Positions 33,885 to 42,532 of a stretch of 64,000 nucleotides of DNA are shown here, in pieces. Each line of letters opens with the position of its first letter. Position 1 is the stretch's first letter. The notes beneath the pieces were generated by a model. That model did no database searches, was not told the DNA's origin, and saw nothing but the letters and a program-made list of their open reading frames with translations. Source of the stretch: an uncultured Planctomycetota bacterium. GTDB taxonomy: Bacteria; Planctomycetota; Brocadiia; CAIUPP01. The translations under genes and the position numbers were made by a program. Location of the stretch: contig CAIUPP010000029.1 of NCBI GenBank assembly GCA_903901045.1, positions 1 through 64,000 on the forward strand, written 5' to 3'.

Positions 33885-36800
33885 CTATTGCCTGGGGCGC
33901 ACCACCATGGCGTTGATTCCCCATTCATTTTCGCCCCCGCCGCTTTCAAACGCAACGAGGAGACATCCCTCGGCGCCCACGTGGAAGGGGACGGTCTTGA
34001 TGACGGGGCTCGTGCAGAAGCCGCCGTCGAAGTCCGTCAGCACCTTTTCCCCCTGGACGGAGACGTTCATCTTGATCGGCTTGTCCGCCGGAGTGTTCGT
34101 GCGGAGGCCGAAGACGAGGTCCACCTCATAGTCCCCCGGCGGCAGGTCTGCGCGGAAGGTGCCACGCGGTGAACGGCACCGGAATGCGGAGGTAATCCTG
34201 GCGTCGTAGATGGTCTGGCCCTGGTTCATGAGCCCCCAGTAGATGGCCATCGAGCTCGGCGGAAGCATGACCAGGTCCTTCTCCACCCAGCCGAAGGTGA
34301 ATTCCGGACGCGCCGCAGGCGGCGCGGTCGTGCCGGGGAACACCCTAATGCTATCCAGCGCCCACGAGAGGGCGGCCAGGCGCGCCGGATGACGCCAGTT
34401 GCCGGCGGTCGTGTCCCCTTCGAGGGTGATATCCAGCGTTCCGTTGGTGACGGTCACGGGGAAGCGGACGCGCTCGCCCCGGCTGCTCACTTTGGGAATG
34501 CAGCCGTTCGACTGGACGTAATGATTGACCACCCGCCGGCCATTCGCCCGGACGTTGAAGAGCGCATATCCCGCGTTGCCGGTCATCTGAAGTTCCACGT
34601 CATACGTCCCATCCTTCAAGGCCGTTCGGAACGTCGCCGATCCGTCTCCCTGGACGCCGGCGACTTGAAGGAATCTGCCGGTGATGTCGCGCCAGCCGCA
34701 GGCCGCCCCCTCCTTCCAGAGGTTGGCGGCGGCGCCCTGGGCGCCGGCGGTGCAGGGAACGACCAGCGCCGGCTCTTCGGCCACCGCTCCCGCCGCCTCG
34801 GCGGTGACGGCGAGGATCATGAAGCCGATCCCCTGCCCGGCGTCCTCGATCACCAGCTCCTTCAGCGGCTTCTCCTCGCACGGGATCGCGTAGTTGTTCA
34901 AGATCGGCGCGCCCCCGTCCCACTCCCCCTGGACTTTCCAATTGCGGGCAAAGAGCGCGTTCTTCGCGAAGCCCCAGCCAAATACGTTGTCATAATCCTC
35001 CATGTTGGTCAGCTCGATCGTGCGCGTCGTGCCGTCGGCATAGTTGAGGTGATAGCGCGCGCCCGCCTCTTTCCAGGGAGACTTGGCCAGCGTGACGTGC
35101 CCGAGAACGTGGAGCTTGCGCGCGGTCATGTTGACGGGAATGGCGATCCGCTCTCCCTTGCCGACGATCAGGATGGTCTTGCCATTCGGGACGGCCGTCG
35201 GATCGGCCAGCCAGAACGGCATGTTGTTGATGGTCCAGGTCGTCCCGAACGGCAGGCCGATGAAGTTCGTTCCATCATGCTCCGCCGCGCCGGGCATCGG
35301 ATTGCGGTAGGGATAAAGGGTCGTCTTGCGCACGGGGAAGTAGCCCGGCTCGAACGGCCCCCAGTCGCCAAAGTCATAGCCTAGCTCCTTGTCCTGCAGC
35401 GGGTGGCGCTTCCACTCCGAGTAGAGATTGAAGGGGTCGGCGAGAGGATCCGTATTGGCCACGGAGGCGAGGGGGACGGGCACATAGTGCGCATCGGCGG
35501 GGATCGGCGCATCGGGGCCGCGCAGAGGGTACTGCCCCATCCCCTGGCGGTCCAGCGCGAAGTCGGTCAACTCCATCTGCTTCTCATCCAGCCCCGCCGC
35601 GGCGGCGGCCGCAAGGGTGTAAGGCACGGCGCGGTATCCATAGATGGGGTTGCGGATATCCGTCAGCAAAGCCTTCTTCGCCAGCTCTTCCAGCTTGTCC
35701 CAGGGCATGGCGCTGAGGTCGTCCGGTATTTTGTTGGCGTTCAAGAACTGATTCTGCCAGGCGCGCATATAGGGATTGCCCACGACGAGAAGCCGCCGCA
35801 TCCAGTCCAGGACGGCCTTATCGCCTGTTTCGCAATAGTCGTTCGCCAGGAGCATCAACCCGTCGTTGTTTCCGGGGTTCTCCTCGATGAACCGGCGAGT
35901 GGCGTTCTGAAGGAAGTCCGTCCATTGCTTGTCCCCCGTGGCGCGGCAGAGGAGTTCGTCCCCCAGGAGCACGGCGTGGGTCCTGAAGTGGGGCCTGTCG
36001 ATGGAGCCGTAGAGGCCCATCCGGAAGGCATAGACGTCGTTCTTCATCTCCGGGCGCAGGAGGAATCGCATGTAGCGGTCATCCCCGGTGATCTCCCAGG
36101 CCAGGACGAGGCAGGGCGTGCGGTTCTCCCATTCGCCGCCGCCGTACGCGATATACCAGTTGGCGTAGACCACCAGCATCTCGCGGGCCCAGAGGCTGCC
36201 GGTCAGGCAGTAAAGCTCGGCGGATTCCACGGCGGCCGTTCCGTATCCTTCGACCGAGGCCCCCCAATGCTGCTCATCGTGGCGGCGACCGCCGCCAACG
36301 GCGGACTTGTCCAACCCCGCGTGGATCGCGTCGACGTCCATGACATGATGGACCATCCTCTCGAAATACTGATAGAGGCGGTCATCGCCTGAACGGAGGA
36401 AGTTAATGAGCATGTCGTGGCTGACGTTGCAGTCGTTGTTGAGCCATCCGTCATAGCCGCGCACCACCCAGCTCGTCTTGGGCACGTTCTGGACCTGGCC
36501 GTGTCCGGCGACCTCATAGGCATTGAACAGCGTATCGCCCCAGTCCACCATGCCGTCCCAATGGAAGACCTTCGGGGCGCGCAGCATCCACTCATGGCCG
36601 AGCCGCAGGAGCGCCTCGGAATTGGGGAACCGCTGGGTGTCCACGGGGAGGAAGCGCGGCCAGACATTGCAGGAGGCATACTGTTCCGGCGTGCAGAAAG
36701 CGCGCAGCGGCTCGTCGGCCTTCTTAGCCAGCGCGGCGCCGTCGCTCTTGCCCGCGCTGAAATCAATGAGCATCTGGTGCGTTTTTCCGAAGCCTCGCCC

Positions 36801-38054
36801 GGCCTCCGCCCACTCCCCGGTGTCGTAGTGGCCGATCTGCTGCCCCTTGTAGCGGCGGCGCAAATCGAGCACCTTGCCGCCGCGCTCGGGCCAGAGATAG
36901 TACCGGAGCGCTTTCTGGTCGGGCTGGACGCTGATTTCCTTCGGGTGGAGGCGCGGGAATTCGCGCAGGGCGATGGTGGTCGTTCCGCGCGAGGATTCCA
37001 ACTTCACCCAGCCGGGCGCTTCAACCCCCTCATTCAACACCTGCTCCTCCTGGCCCGTCTTGCCCAGGAGCTGATAGCTCACCCGCCGGTCGACGCTGAG
37101 CGGGACAAGGCTGTAGAAGCGGTCGGGCATCACTTCGACCAGCGACTGCTCGGCGAAGCCGCCTTTCGGCGAGACCCCTTCTTCGCCCGCCAGCCCGAAG
37201 GTGGTCTTGAGCGCGCCGCGGCCCTCGAACTGAAGCCCCAGCGAAAGCGTCCGCAGGAAGTTCTTCTCCACGTCGGCGTCGAAGGCGAAGAAATGCTCCA
37301 CCCCGATGGTCGTCGCCCCCGCCCACGCCGTATAGCGCGTCCAGAACGGCGCGACGCTCTTGCCCGCCTTGTCGCGGTACTCGCCGCGCACGAGGATGAC
37401 CGTCCGCAGCGGATTCTGGAACTCCACGCTCGCCTCGGTCACGACCGCCTGATACTGCTCGCGCGGCCCGCCGGCGGCATTCAGCAGCCAGTTCTCCTCC
37501 TGCGTCGGTCCCGGAGGGGTCGTCTCCACCTCGAGCCGGCTGTCGCCCTTGCCGGGGCTGACCAGCGAATCGCGAGGGGAGAAAGAGCCATCCTTCTTCG
37601 CCAGCCACGCGCCGTCGAGGAAGGTGTACTGGTCGCGCCGCACGTTGAACCGCAGCGGGCCGGTGGTCACCTGGATAAAGTTCGGCTGCTCCACAACCGT
37701 CACGGGCTGGGCCACGAACTGCGGCCGCGGCGCCACGCCGCATTCGAGAGTGAAGTTGCGCGTCCCGTGCGCCTCGACCACGGCGCGGAAGTCCAGCAGC
37801 AGCCACTTGACCGACTTGTCCGGCCACCGAGTGAGGACCGTCGGAACGAAAGCCATCTCCTCCCCCTTCTCGTTCAGGAGGCGGCACAGCTTCTCGTCCG
37901 GGAGCGTTCCTTTCGCCAGCGGCACGCCCGAGGTGACCACTTCGTCGCGATTCGCGCCGGTCAGTTCGGGCACGCGCAGCGCGATCCGCGTCGCCGCAGG
38001 GGCTTGACAGGCCAACAGCGCGGTGAGACCCAGGACGAGCAATGTCTTCTTCAT
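33885..38054 (-). CDS. Very large secreted PcRGLX/YetA-like protein with C-terminal CBM-like domains
   Basis: 1389 residues from ATG at 38054, which gives a signal peptide (KKTLLVLGLTALLACQAPA); the frame runs 23 codons further up without meaning. The RIFT-barrel signature TSGVPLAKGTLPDE, then LTRWPDKSVKWLLLDF near 80, marks the PcRGLX/YetA family. A helical toroid follows (residues about 450-850). Residues about 1000-1389 add beta-sandwich modules: a galactose-binding or malectin-like segment (FRTALKDGTYDVELQMTG near 1140) and a last one with FRADLPPGDYEVDLVFG. It is twice the usual length of the family. It probably acts outside the cytoplasm on rhamnogalacturonan-like or other acidic glycan. 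It lies 22 bp after a URO-D gene. Confidence 0.75.
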   Translation of the reverse strand: MKKTLLVLGLTALLACQAPAATRIALRVPELTGANRDEVVTSGVPLAKGTLPDEKLCRLLNEKGEEMAFVPTVLTRWPDKSVKWLLLDFRAVVEAHGTRNFTLECGVAPRPQFVAQPVTVVEQPNFIQVTTGPLRFNVRRDQYTFLDGAWLAKKDGSFSPRDSLVSPGKGDSRLEVETTPPGPTQEENWLLNAAGGPREQYQAVVTEASVEFQNPLRTVILVRGEYRDKAGKSVAPFWTRYTAWAGATTIGVEHFFAFDADVEKNFLRTLSLGLQFEGRGALKTTFGLAGEEGVSPKGGFAEQSLVEVMPDRFYSLVPLSVDRRVSYQLLGKTGQEEQVLNEGVEAPGWVKLESSRGTTTIALREFPRLHPKEISVQPDQKALRYYLWPERGGKVLDLRRRYKGQQIGHYDTGEWAEAGRGFGKTHQMLIDFSAGKSDGAALAKKADEPLRAFCTPEQYASCNVWPRFLPVDTQRFPNSEALLRLGHEWMLRAPKVFHWDGMVDWGDTLFNAYEVAGHGQVQNVPKTSWVVRGYDGWLNNDCNVSHDMLINFLRSGDDRLYQYFERMVHHVMDVDAIHAGLDKSAVGGGRRHDEQHWGASVEGYGTAAVESAELYCLTGSLWAREMLVVYANWYIAYGGGEWENRTPCLVLAWEITGDDRYMRFLLRPEMKNDVYAFRMGLYGSIDRPHFRTHAVLLGDELLCRATGDKQWTDFLQNATRRFIEENPGNNDGLMLLANDYCETGDKAVLDWMRRLLVVGNPYMRAWQNQFLNANKIPDDLSAMPWDKLEELAKKALLTDIRNPIYGYRAVPYTLAAAAAAGLDEKQMELTDFALDRQGMGQYPLRGPDAPIPADAHYVPVPLASVANTDPLADPFNLYSEWKRHPLQDKELGYDFGDWGPFEPGYFPVRKTTLYPYRNPMPGAAEHDGTNFIGLPFGTTWTINNMPFWLADPTAVPNGKTILIVGKGERIAIPVNMTARKLHVLGHVTLAKSPWKEAGARYHLNYADGTTRTIELTNMEDYDNVFGWGFAKNALFARNWKVQGEWDGGAPILNNYAIPCEEKPLKELVIEDAGQGIGFMILAVTAEAAGAVAEEPALVVPCTAGAQGAAANLWKEGAACGWRDITGRFLQVAGVQGDGSATFRTALKDGTYDVELQMTGNAGYALFNVRANGRRVVNHYVQSNGCIPKVSSRGERVRFPVTVTNGTLDITLEGDTTAGNWRHPARLAALSWALDSIRVFPGTTAPPAARPEFTFGWVEKDLVMLPPSSMAIYWGLMNQGQTIYDARITSAFRCRSPRGTFRADLPPGDYEVDLVFGLRTNTPADKPIKMNVSVQGEKVLTDFDGGFCTSPVIKTVPFHVGAEGCLLVAFESGGGENEWGINAMVVRPRQ

Positions 38055-38076
38055 GGCTTCCCTCAGAAAAATGACT

Positions 38077-39222
38077 TTAGCAACGGGCGGCTGCTCGGCT
38101 GCCGGCATATCGAGCGGCGTCATAGAATGCGAGCACGTTCTCGACGGGGGTGTTCTCCATCAGGGTGCTGCTGGTGGACAGGATCACGCCGCCGCCTCGT
38201 TTCCCGGCCAGCGATCCGAGTCGGTCGACGTCCGCGCGGATCTGCTCCGGCGTCGTGTACATCGTGGTGGTGACATTGACGCCCGCGCAAAGGAAGGGAA
38301 GGCGTCCGTTGCGGCACGGGGTGGCGGCCAGCGCGGGCATGTCCATCCCCTTGTCCTCCTCGAACCCCTGGAAGCCGTCGATGCCGCAGCCCAGCAGGTC
38401 GGGCAGGATGGGGAGGATGTTGCCGTCGCTGTGCCAGAGCCAGTGAATGCCGGCATCGATAAGCGGGGCCACGGCGCGCTTGACGTGCGGAAAGTAGACC
38501 TCGCGCAGCGCCTTCGGCGAGCACATGGGGCCGTCGTTCCCGCAGATGTCCTCGCCGGAGTAGACCAGCGGGATCAGGCCGTTGTCGCGGATCGCGCGGG
38601 CGATGGCGTTGTTGCGCAGGCGTCCTTCCTCGCCGCAGAAGGCGAAGAGCCGCTCCACCGCCTCGGGATACAGCGAATGGGCCATGAGGTAATTCTCATA
38701 CCCCACGCAGGAGTACCACATCCAGGGGACGGTGCCGCAGAGATGGCCGGGCACCCAGACGATGGGCTTGAGGAATTCCCCCCAGCGGTTGAGCTCCAGC
38801 CAGCGCGTCGCCACGATCTCCGCGTCGACGAAATGCGCCGCCTCCTTCGCGGACGGCAGCGCGCGGCAGAAGTCGGCAAACGCCTCCGGCGAGCTCCACG
38901 GCCCGTGCGCCTCGACCCAGCGGCTCAGCATGCCGTAGACGGCGCTCTGGAGTCCTTCGCGCGTCTTGACCTCGGCGTTCGGCCCGCATTGCCGGTCCTG
39001 CCGGTCCGGCAGGACGAACTGAAGCAGGACGTCCACATCCCACGCGTTCATGGCCTGGGCGAACACCGCCTTGGCGTTGGTGCGGTAGTCCGCGCGGCCC
39101 GTGATCCGCTCGATGCCCGCGATGGTGCCGTTCCATCCCTGGACCGGCAGCCGGTCCGCCGGCTTGAACTCGACGGCGGCCAGAAGCCGCTCGCGTTTCT
39201 CCCGGTGCATGCTTTCGCCCAT
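38077..39222 (-). CDS. URO-D family protein, paralogue of 41392-42519
   Basis: 381 residues from ATG at 39222, where GGAG lies 13 bp upstream; a TTG at 39261 that overlaps the MttB stop by 4 bp is a possible coupled start. It resembles the URO-D protein two genes upstream along nearly its whole length, with long identical stretches (SVGYENYLMAHSLYPEAVERL type, and GIHWLWHSDGNILPILPDLL). The HSDGN segment, a His next to an Asp, is likely part of the metal or substrate site. Family members are methyltransferases in corrinoid pathways. It follows the MttB-like gene, as expected for such a system. Confidence 0.75.
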   Translation of the reverse strand: MGESMHREKRERLLAAVEFKPADRLPVQGWNGTIAGIERITGRADYRTNAKAVFAQAMNAWDVDVLLQFVLPDRQDRQCGPNAEVKTREGLQSAVYGMLSRWVEAHGPWSSPEAFADFCRALPSAKEAAHFVDAEIVATRWLELNRWGEFLKPIVWVPGHLCGTVPWMWYSCVGYENYLMAHSLYPEAVERLFAFCGEEGRLRNNAIARAIRDNGLIPLVYSGEDICGNDGPMCSPKALREVYFPHVKRAVAPLIDAGIHWLWHSDGNILPILPDLLGCGIDGFQGFEEDKGMDMPALAATPCRNGRLPFLCAGVNVTTTMYTTPEQIRADVDRLGSLAGKRGGGVILSTSSTLMENTPVENVLAFYDAARYAGSRAAARC

Positions 39223-39257
39223 AGTGCTGCAATCTCCAAGTCCATTGTGCGCGAAGG

Positions 39258-40685
39258 TCAACCCTTGACCAGGTTCCGGCGCGCCCGCGACAGGATGGCT
39301 TCCAGCTCAACGACTGTTTTGCGGGGCCAGGAGGCCGGGCGATACTCCGCCAGTCTCCGGGAATACTGCTCGTGGCACCAGTCCAGAATCTCCTTTTCGG
39401 AGCGCGTTTCCGGAATGCAGGGGAAGCAGGCCGCCGGCCACATCTCGTCGCGGTAGTGCTCCAGCGTGTGCTCGGTGCTCAGGAAGTTCCCGCCGCCGTT
39501 CAGCACGGCCTCGCGGATCCGCGCCACAGCGTCCCCCGCGGGCGGGACGTTCGGCGCGGTGTGCGCCCACTGCAGCCCTTCGGCCATTTCCATGTCCAGC
39601 AGGAACTGCTCCGGGCTGACCATGCTGCCATTTTCCAGGTTGCCGTTGGCCGCAAGGCTGACGACGTGCCGGTCCGCCAGCGCCGCATAGCCGACCGCTT
39701 TGAGGAAACGCTCGTAGGACGCTTGCAGCCCCGGCCGCCGCGCGCTGACGTACGACCGCCCGCCTATCGAGGTGCCCCCCCCGAAAAAGCGCGCCATGAG
39801 TTGAAACACCCCCGCGTCCAACCGGACCGTTTGCGGGGTGGAAGAGGTCGCGTTCCCCGTGCGCATGTCCACCTGGATGCAGGCGATGTAGCCCGTCAGC
39901 GGCGCTTCGGGGTCCATGATCATGGAGAGAATCAGCCCCCCCACGATCTCCGCCGTCGCCAGGATGATGCCGCCATAGAGGTCCACCGGCCCGCTGCCGC
40001 CGATGCTGGGCATGGAGGTGATCAAACTGCGGCTGTGGTAACGCCGGCGCTGCAGCATGGTTTCGGCTGTGCGCATTTCCAGTCGAAGCGGGGGGTTGAT
40101 GCAGTTGCAGCATCCGACGAACGCCGCCGGAGCGCAGCCGAGCGCCTGGCCCATCTCGGCGAGGTAGGGAACGCTCTCCGGCAGGGTGGCATCGACCGCA
40201 CCCAGGGGCTTGTCCGTGGTGCTGGCCATGAGCCAGACCGCTTCGATCTGCTCGAGCGCCTCCGGGGTATCCAGCCGGGAAAGGGGCAGCGTGATGGAGC
40301 GCACACGCGGCTCCGCGTGAGCGAATTTGATGAGGTCGAGGAACGCTTCCGTCGTGCCTCCTTCAGGGCGGTTCCGCGCGTAGTTGAAGACTTTCGGCGT
40401 CAGGTTCCCGAAGCCGAAGGCCGCTTCATACCGGGGATGAACCAGGGAGGGCTCGGGCGCGTCGGGACGGGGCGGCGGATATTGCCGCTGCAATTCCGCG
40501 CGCAGGGCGTCGATCTGGCGCTCCTCGAACAGGACGCGTCCCACCGCGGATTCGCGGCAGCCGCCGCGGAGGGCCATGGCTTTCATCTCGGGATGGTCGA
40601 CTGCGTAGCCGACCTCGCTGAGGAGCTTGCGGACTTCCGCAGCCATTTGCTCGAATTCGGATTCGGAGAACAGGGCGGTCTTCAT
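39258..40685 (-). CDS. Trimethylamine methyltransferase (MttB/MtgB) family protein
   Basis: 475 residues of the MttB fold (VRKLLSEVGYAVDHPEMKA, SMPSIGGSGPVDLYGGIILA, GGNFLSTEHTLEHYRDEMW). No internal amber codon occurs, so it is of the non-pyrrolysine group. It is quite different from the MttB protein at 26255-27670, so the two probably have different substrates. It is flanked by an acetyltransferase gene 4 bp upstream and a URO-D gene downstream. The corrinoid protein expected to receive the methyl group is absent from the window. Whether it demethylates a quaternary amine or another methylated compound cannot be read. Confidence 0.82.
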   Translation of the reverse strand: MKTALFSESEFEQMAAEVRKLLSEVGYAVDHPEMKAMALRGGCRESAVGRVLFEERQIDALRAELQRQYPPPRPDAPEPSLVHPRYEAAFGFGNLTPKVFNYARNRPEGGTTEAFLDLIKFAHAEPRVRSITLPLSRLDTPEALEQIEAVWLMASTTDKPLGAVDATLPESVPYLAEMGQALGCAPAAFVGCCNCINPPLRLEMRTAETMLQRRRYHSRSLITSMPSIGGSGPVDLYGGIILATAEIVGGLILSMIMDPEAPLTGYIACIQVDMRTGNATSSTPQTVRLDAGVFQLMARFFGGGTSIGGRSYVSARRPGLQASYERFLKAVGYAALADRHVVSLAANGNLENGSMVSPEQFLLDMEMAEGLQWAHTAPNVPPAGDAVARIREAVLNGGGNFLSTEHTLEHYRDEMWPAACFPCIPETRSEKEILDWCHEQYSRRLAEYRPASWPRKTVVELEAILSRARRNLVKG

Positions 40686-40689
40686 GGCT

Positions 40690-41379
40690 TCAACCTTTCG
40701 GCCCCCGCTGGCGAATGACCCGCGCGGGAATCCCCACGGCTACGGAGTACGGAGGGATCGGCTTGACGACCACCGATCCGGCCCCGACCACGGCCCCCTC
40801 GCCGATATCGCCGGACCACAGGATGCTGACATTCATCCCCACGTAGCAGTCGCGCCCCAGGGTGACTTTCCTGACGTAGCATCCCTGGCGATAGATGATG
40901 GTCTCGCGGTCGTCGAATTTGTGCGAGGCGGGGGTGATGATGACGTGCTGCGCCAGGAGGGAATCATCGCCGATTTCGAGCCCCTCGTGTCCGTGCAGGC
41001 AACTGCCGGCGCCGATGTACACCCTCTTCCCGATATGGATGTACCCGGCCTTATCGCCCTCCGTGTCGAGATAAACGCCGTGCTTGAGCCGGGCCCCTTC
41101 GTCGAGGGTGATGCCCAATTGCGTGTGGGCGATGAGGGTGCAGCGGTCATGGATTTGCACCCGGTCCCCCAGCGAGATGAACTGCGGGTTCACCAGGCGA
41201 ACGCCGCAGCCGATCATCACATCCTTCCCCATGTGGCGCAGCAGGCCCTTGTAGTATTCGGCCCGCTTCTCCGCGGCGAAGGGGGTGTCCATGTTCAGGA
41301 ACACGGCGCGGTGATAAGCCTCCATCTCCTCAGGGGGCAGGTTCGCCGCGAGCCGGGTGAAAAAGCCGTCAGGTTCCAT
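40690..41379 (-). CDS. Left-handed beta-helix (hexapeptide) acetyltransferase
   Basis: 229 residues with a helical N terminus and hexapeptide repeats from about 55 (MIGCGVRLVNPQFISLGDRVQIH style), then IHIGKRVYIGAGSCLHGHEGLEIGDDSLLAQHVIITPASH, split as family signatures, and the closing DIGEGAVVGAGSVVVKPIPPYSVAVGIPARVI. The His in ITPASHKF is where maltose/galactoside O-acetyltransferases have their catalytic His. It would acetylate a sugar or other hydroxyl with acetyl-CoA. It lies between the URO-D (12 bp) and MttB (4 bp) genes. Confidence 0.85.
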   Translation of the reverse strand: MEPDGFFTRLAANLPPEEMEAYHRAVFLNMDTPFAAEKRAEYYKGLLRHMGKDVMIGCGVRLVNPQFISLGDRVQIHDRCTLIAHTQLGITLDEGARLKHGVYLDTEGDKAGYIHIGKRVYIGAGSCLHGHEGLEIGDDSLLAQHVIITPASHKFDDRETIIYRQGCYVRKVTLGRDCYVGMNVSILWSGDIGEGAVVGAGSVVVKPIPPYSVAVGIPARVIRQRGPKG

Positions 41380-41391
41380 AATCGCTCCGGT

Positions 41392-42519
41392 TCATGTCAG
41401 CAGGTGGCTGCACTCATAAAAGGCCAGCACGTTCTCGATGGGCATGTTTTCCATCATGGAACTGCTGGGGGAAAGCACCACTCCGCCGGAGCGCGACTTC
41501 GCGAGCGAGACGATCCGCCGAATGTCCGTTCGGATCTCTTCGGGCGTGGTGTACATGGTGGTGGTGACGTTGATGCTGCCGAAAAGGAAGGGGAGGCGGC
41601 CGTTCCTGCAGGGGGTGCGCGCCAGCCGCAGCAAGTCCATCCCCTTGTCCTCCTCGAACCCCTGGAAGCCGTCGATGCCGCAGTCCAGCAGGTCAGGCAG
41701 GATGGGAAGGATGTTGCCGTCGCTGTGCCAGAGCCAGTGAATGCCCGCGTCGATCAGCGGCGCCGCGGCGCGCTTGAGATGCGGGAAGTAAATGTCGTGG
41801 AGCACCTTCGGAGAGCAAAGGGGGCCGTCGTTCGCGCAGATATCCTCGCCGGAGTAGACCAGGGGGATCAGGCCATGCTCACGGATGGCGCGAGCGATGG
41901 CGATGTTGTGCAGCCGCCCCTCCTCGCCGCAGAAAGCGAAGAGCCGCTCGACCGCCTCCGGGTACAGCGAATGGGCCATGAGGTAATTTTCATACCCCAC
42001 GGAGGTGTACCACATCCAGGGCACGCTGCCGCATCGGTGGCCGGGAACCCAGACCAGCGGCTTCAGGAATTCGCCCCAGGCGTCGAGTTCGAGCCAGCGC
42101 TGGGCCGTGACCTGTCCATCCACGATCCTCGCCGCATCCGCCGGGGAGGGGAGCGTCAGGCAGAAATCGCGGAATTCCTCCGGCGACTTGAACGGCCCGT
42201 GCGTCACGCCCCAGGCGTTAAGGTGGTCGTAGGCGGCGCTGAGCAATCCCCCCCGCCTGTTGATCTCGGCATAGGGGCCATAAGTCCAGCTCTGCCCATC
42301 CGGCAGTACGAACTGGAGCACGACGTCGGTATCCCAGGCCTTCATGGCCTGGGCGAACGCCTCCTTTGGGCGGGCCAGGTAATCATGAGCGCCGTTGACG
42401 CGCTCGATGGCCGCCACCGTCCCGTTGAACCCGCAGATCGGCAGCCGGTCGGTGGGCCTGAATTCGATAGCGTTCAACAGGCGCTCGCGCTTCACCTGGT
42501 GCGCAGAGGTTCCGCTCAT
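41392..42519 (-). CDS. URO-D family protein, paralogue of 38077-39222
   Basis: 375 residues. It opens KRERLLNAIEFRPTDRLP as catabolic URO-D proteins do and carries the same HSDGNILPILPDLL segment and long identical blocks as the protein at 38077-39222. By eye the second half is much more alike than the first, where the substrate-facing loops may differ. The two copies flank an acetyltransferase and an MttB gene, so the arrangement is not a simple tandem pair. The gap to the Gfo/Idh gene upstream is 13 bp. Likely a methyltransferase; partner unknown. Confidence 0.75.
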   Translation of the reverse strand: MSGTSAHQVKRERLLNAIEFRPTDRLPICGFNGTVAAIERVNGAHDYLARPKEAFAQAMKAWDTDVVLQFVLPDGQSWTYGPYAEINRRGGLLSAAYDHLNAWGVTHGPFKSPEEFRDFCLTLPSPADAARIVDGQVTAQRWLELDAWGEFLKPLVWVPGHRCGSVPWMWYTSVGYENYLMAHSLYPEAVERLFAFCGEEGRLHNIAIARAIREHGLIPLVYSGEDICANDGPLCSPKVLHDIYFPHLKRAAAPLIDAGIHWLWHSDGNILPILPDLLDCGIDGFQGFEEDKGMDLLRLARTPCRNGRLPFLFGSINVTTTMYTTPEEIRTDIRRIVSLAKSRSGGVVLSPSSSMMENMPIENVLAFYECSHLLT

Positions 42520-42532
42520 GACTTGAATATTC

